A stretch of DNA of 46,127 bases from assembly GCA_021845615.1 (NCBI GenBank), contig JAJZVP010000002.1, positions 1 through 46,127 of the forward strand, written 5' to 3'. The notes under the pieces were generated by a model. That model saw only the letters and a list, made by a program, of their open reading frames with translations. It was not told the origin of the DNA and made no database searches. Shown here piece after piece: positions 44,773 to 46,127 of this stretch (the stretch's first letter is position 1; every line of letters begins with the position of its first letter). Position numbers and translations under genes: made by a program. This DNA comes from a bacterium. Lineage in GTDB: Bacteria > Vulcanimicrobiota > Vulcanimicrobiia > Vulcanimicrobiales > Vulcanimicrobiaceae.

Positions 44773-46127
44773 GTGAAAAAGAAACTGCAGTCGCTTGGGA
44801 TAGCCGTCGTTCTCGCGCTCGTCGCCAGCGGGATCGGCATCGCGAGCTTCTATTCGCAGAATCCCCAACTCTCTCGGCTCGCCGATTACATCGCCCACAT
44901 TACGGTGCTGGCGCACGCCGATCGCATCGGCCTCAAAAACCCCGGCTACGGAAGCCCCAACAATAACCTTGCGATGATTACGCTCGACGATTACTCGTTG
45001 AGCGGACATACGAGTGCCGGGCTGGGGACCTGGCCCTTCCGTCGCGGCGTCTACGGTACGCTCCTCGACCGGCTCGCGGAGGCGGGAGCGAAGACGGTCG
45101 CCTTCGATATCGATTTTCTCGACCCGAGCCCGAGCGCTCGCCAAGATGCAATCTTCGGCAAGGCGATTGCGAAGGTGCCGACGGTCCTCGCCTACGCGCT
45201 CAACACCACGACGACCGGGCAGATCGGCATCGAGCCGGTGATCCCCGTCCTCGCTCGACATACGGCGGCGATGGGATTCTCGAGCTCGGATAGCGTCGGC
45301 AGCTACACCTCGGGGCAGTTTCCGAAGATTCGCACGAGCGGATCGGGATTTTTCTCCGACCAGACGTTCTATTCGCTGGCGGCTGCGGCGGCGCAAACCT
45401 ATCTCGGCCATACGATCGATTTCGCGAAGACGCCGCGCCTGCACGGGCGCATTCTTTTATTGCCTCCCCATTACGCGTCGACCCAGGCCGTGAGCGGCCG
45501 CGTCGGCGCCGAACAGAGCACCGCCCCCACCTTCATCGGCGGCGGGCAGATGTCGCTCGCCGACGCGCTGACCGTTCCCATCTCGCAGCTACGGCTCTTC
45601 GCGAAGGGGCGTTTGATCTACGTCGGGGCGACCGCGCAAGCGCTCGGGGATTTCGTGATCACGGCGCGCGGCAAGATGCCGGGAGTCTACGTGAACGCGC
45701 GGCTCACCGACCAGATGCTGCGGGGAATCTATATCCATACGTTGCCGACGTGGGTCGACATCGCGCTCATCGTCGGGCTCCCACTGCTTCTCGCGCTTTT
45801 CCTGATGTCGGCGCGTTTCGCGATCGCGCTCGGCGTCTCGGCGGTGACGATTCTCGCCTACGCCTGGATAAACGCGGCCCTTTTCGTCACGCACTTACTC
45901 TGGTTCGATCTCATCCACGTCGTTGCGGCGATGATTTTGGCGGTCACCTTCGTCGCCGCGTTTCGAACCATTATCGAGGGCGCGCAGCGCCGCGTCGTCA
46001 CCAATCTCTTCGGCATGCACGTGAGCCCGGCGGTCGTCGCCGAGATTCTCGAATCCGAGGATCCCTCCGGCGCGCTCTCGCTCAAAGGCAAACGCGTGAA
46101 ATCGACGATCTTCTACAGCGATATCCG
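44773..46127 (+). CDS. CHASE2-domain adenylate/guanylate cyclase, C-terminus cut by window edge
   Basis: GTG start with SD GGAGGGGA; ...MITLDDYSLSGHTSAGLGTWPFRRGVYGTLLDRLAEAGAKTVAFDIDFLDPSP... (CHASE2), three C-terminal TMs, then LFGMHVSPAVVAEILESEDPSGALSLKGKRVKSTIFYSDIR, the start of a class III cyclase domain. Confidence 0.85.
   Translation, partial: MKKKLQSLGIAVVLALVASGIGIASFYSQNPQLSRLADYIAHITVLAHADRIGLKNPGYGSPNNNLAMITLDDYSLSGHTSAGLGTWPFRRGVYGTLLDRLAEAGAKTVAFDIDFLDPSPSARQDAIFGKAIAKVPTVLAYALNTTTTGQIGIEPVIPVLARHTAAMGFSSSDSVGSYTSGQFPKIRTSGSGFFSDQTFYSLAAAAAQTYLGHTIDFAKTPRLHGRILLLPPHYASTQAVSGRVGAEQSTAPTFIGGGQMSLADALTVPISQLRLFAKGRLIYVGATAQALGDFVITARGKMPGVYVNARLTDQMLRGIYIHTLPTWVDIALIVGLPLLLALFLMSARFAIALGVSAVTILAYAWINAALFVTHLLWFDLIHVVAAMILAVTFVAAFRTIIEGAQRRVVTNLFGMHVSPAVVAEILESEDPSGALSLKGKRVKSTIFYSDI

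Overview
This is a GC-rich bacterial chromosome segment, mostly housekeeping genes in tight operons. Codon bias and gene content suggest a deep-branching, uncultured-type lineage, possibly Eremiobacterota/WPS-2; that placement is inference only. Minus-strand blocks: rsmB(partial)-fmt-def; hslU-hslV-trmFO-topA; oppF-oppD; secG-dxs; murI-amidase-GerMN; two methyltransferases; bioB with a flavodoxin-like oxidoreductase; DUF190; an aldo/keto reductase; uvrC-dedA-ClpN; and an antiporter, radical SAM, dapF, miaA, mutL, mutS, miaB run. Plus-strand genes: a secreted protein, a lysine-rich histone-like repeat protein, a PAP2-like protein, a MerR/TipAS regulator, a TrkA pair, der-plsY-flagellin-efp, and a CHASE2-cyclase cut by the window end. 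The ORF track does not show two RNA genes: a one-piece tmRNA (25247-25601, minus; predicted tag ATAITANNNYALAA) and tRNA-Pro(CGG) (29084-29160, minus). Main points for follow-up: (i) the tmRNA and the small AT-richer cargo segment abutting its 3' end; (ii) the GRKKA-repeat histone-like gene divergent from topA, with matching CCCCCGGGG palindromes near both start codons; (iii) a flagellin with a repeat-containing central insertion lodged between plsY and efp; (iv) a MerR-type 19-bp-spacer promoter with a perfect dyad; (v) a stand-alone Clp N-domain protein. I found no CRISPR array, transposase or defence system. No database search was possible, so all names rest on motif recognition by eye.
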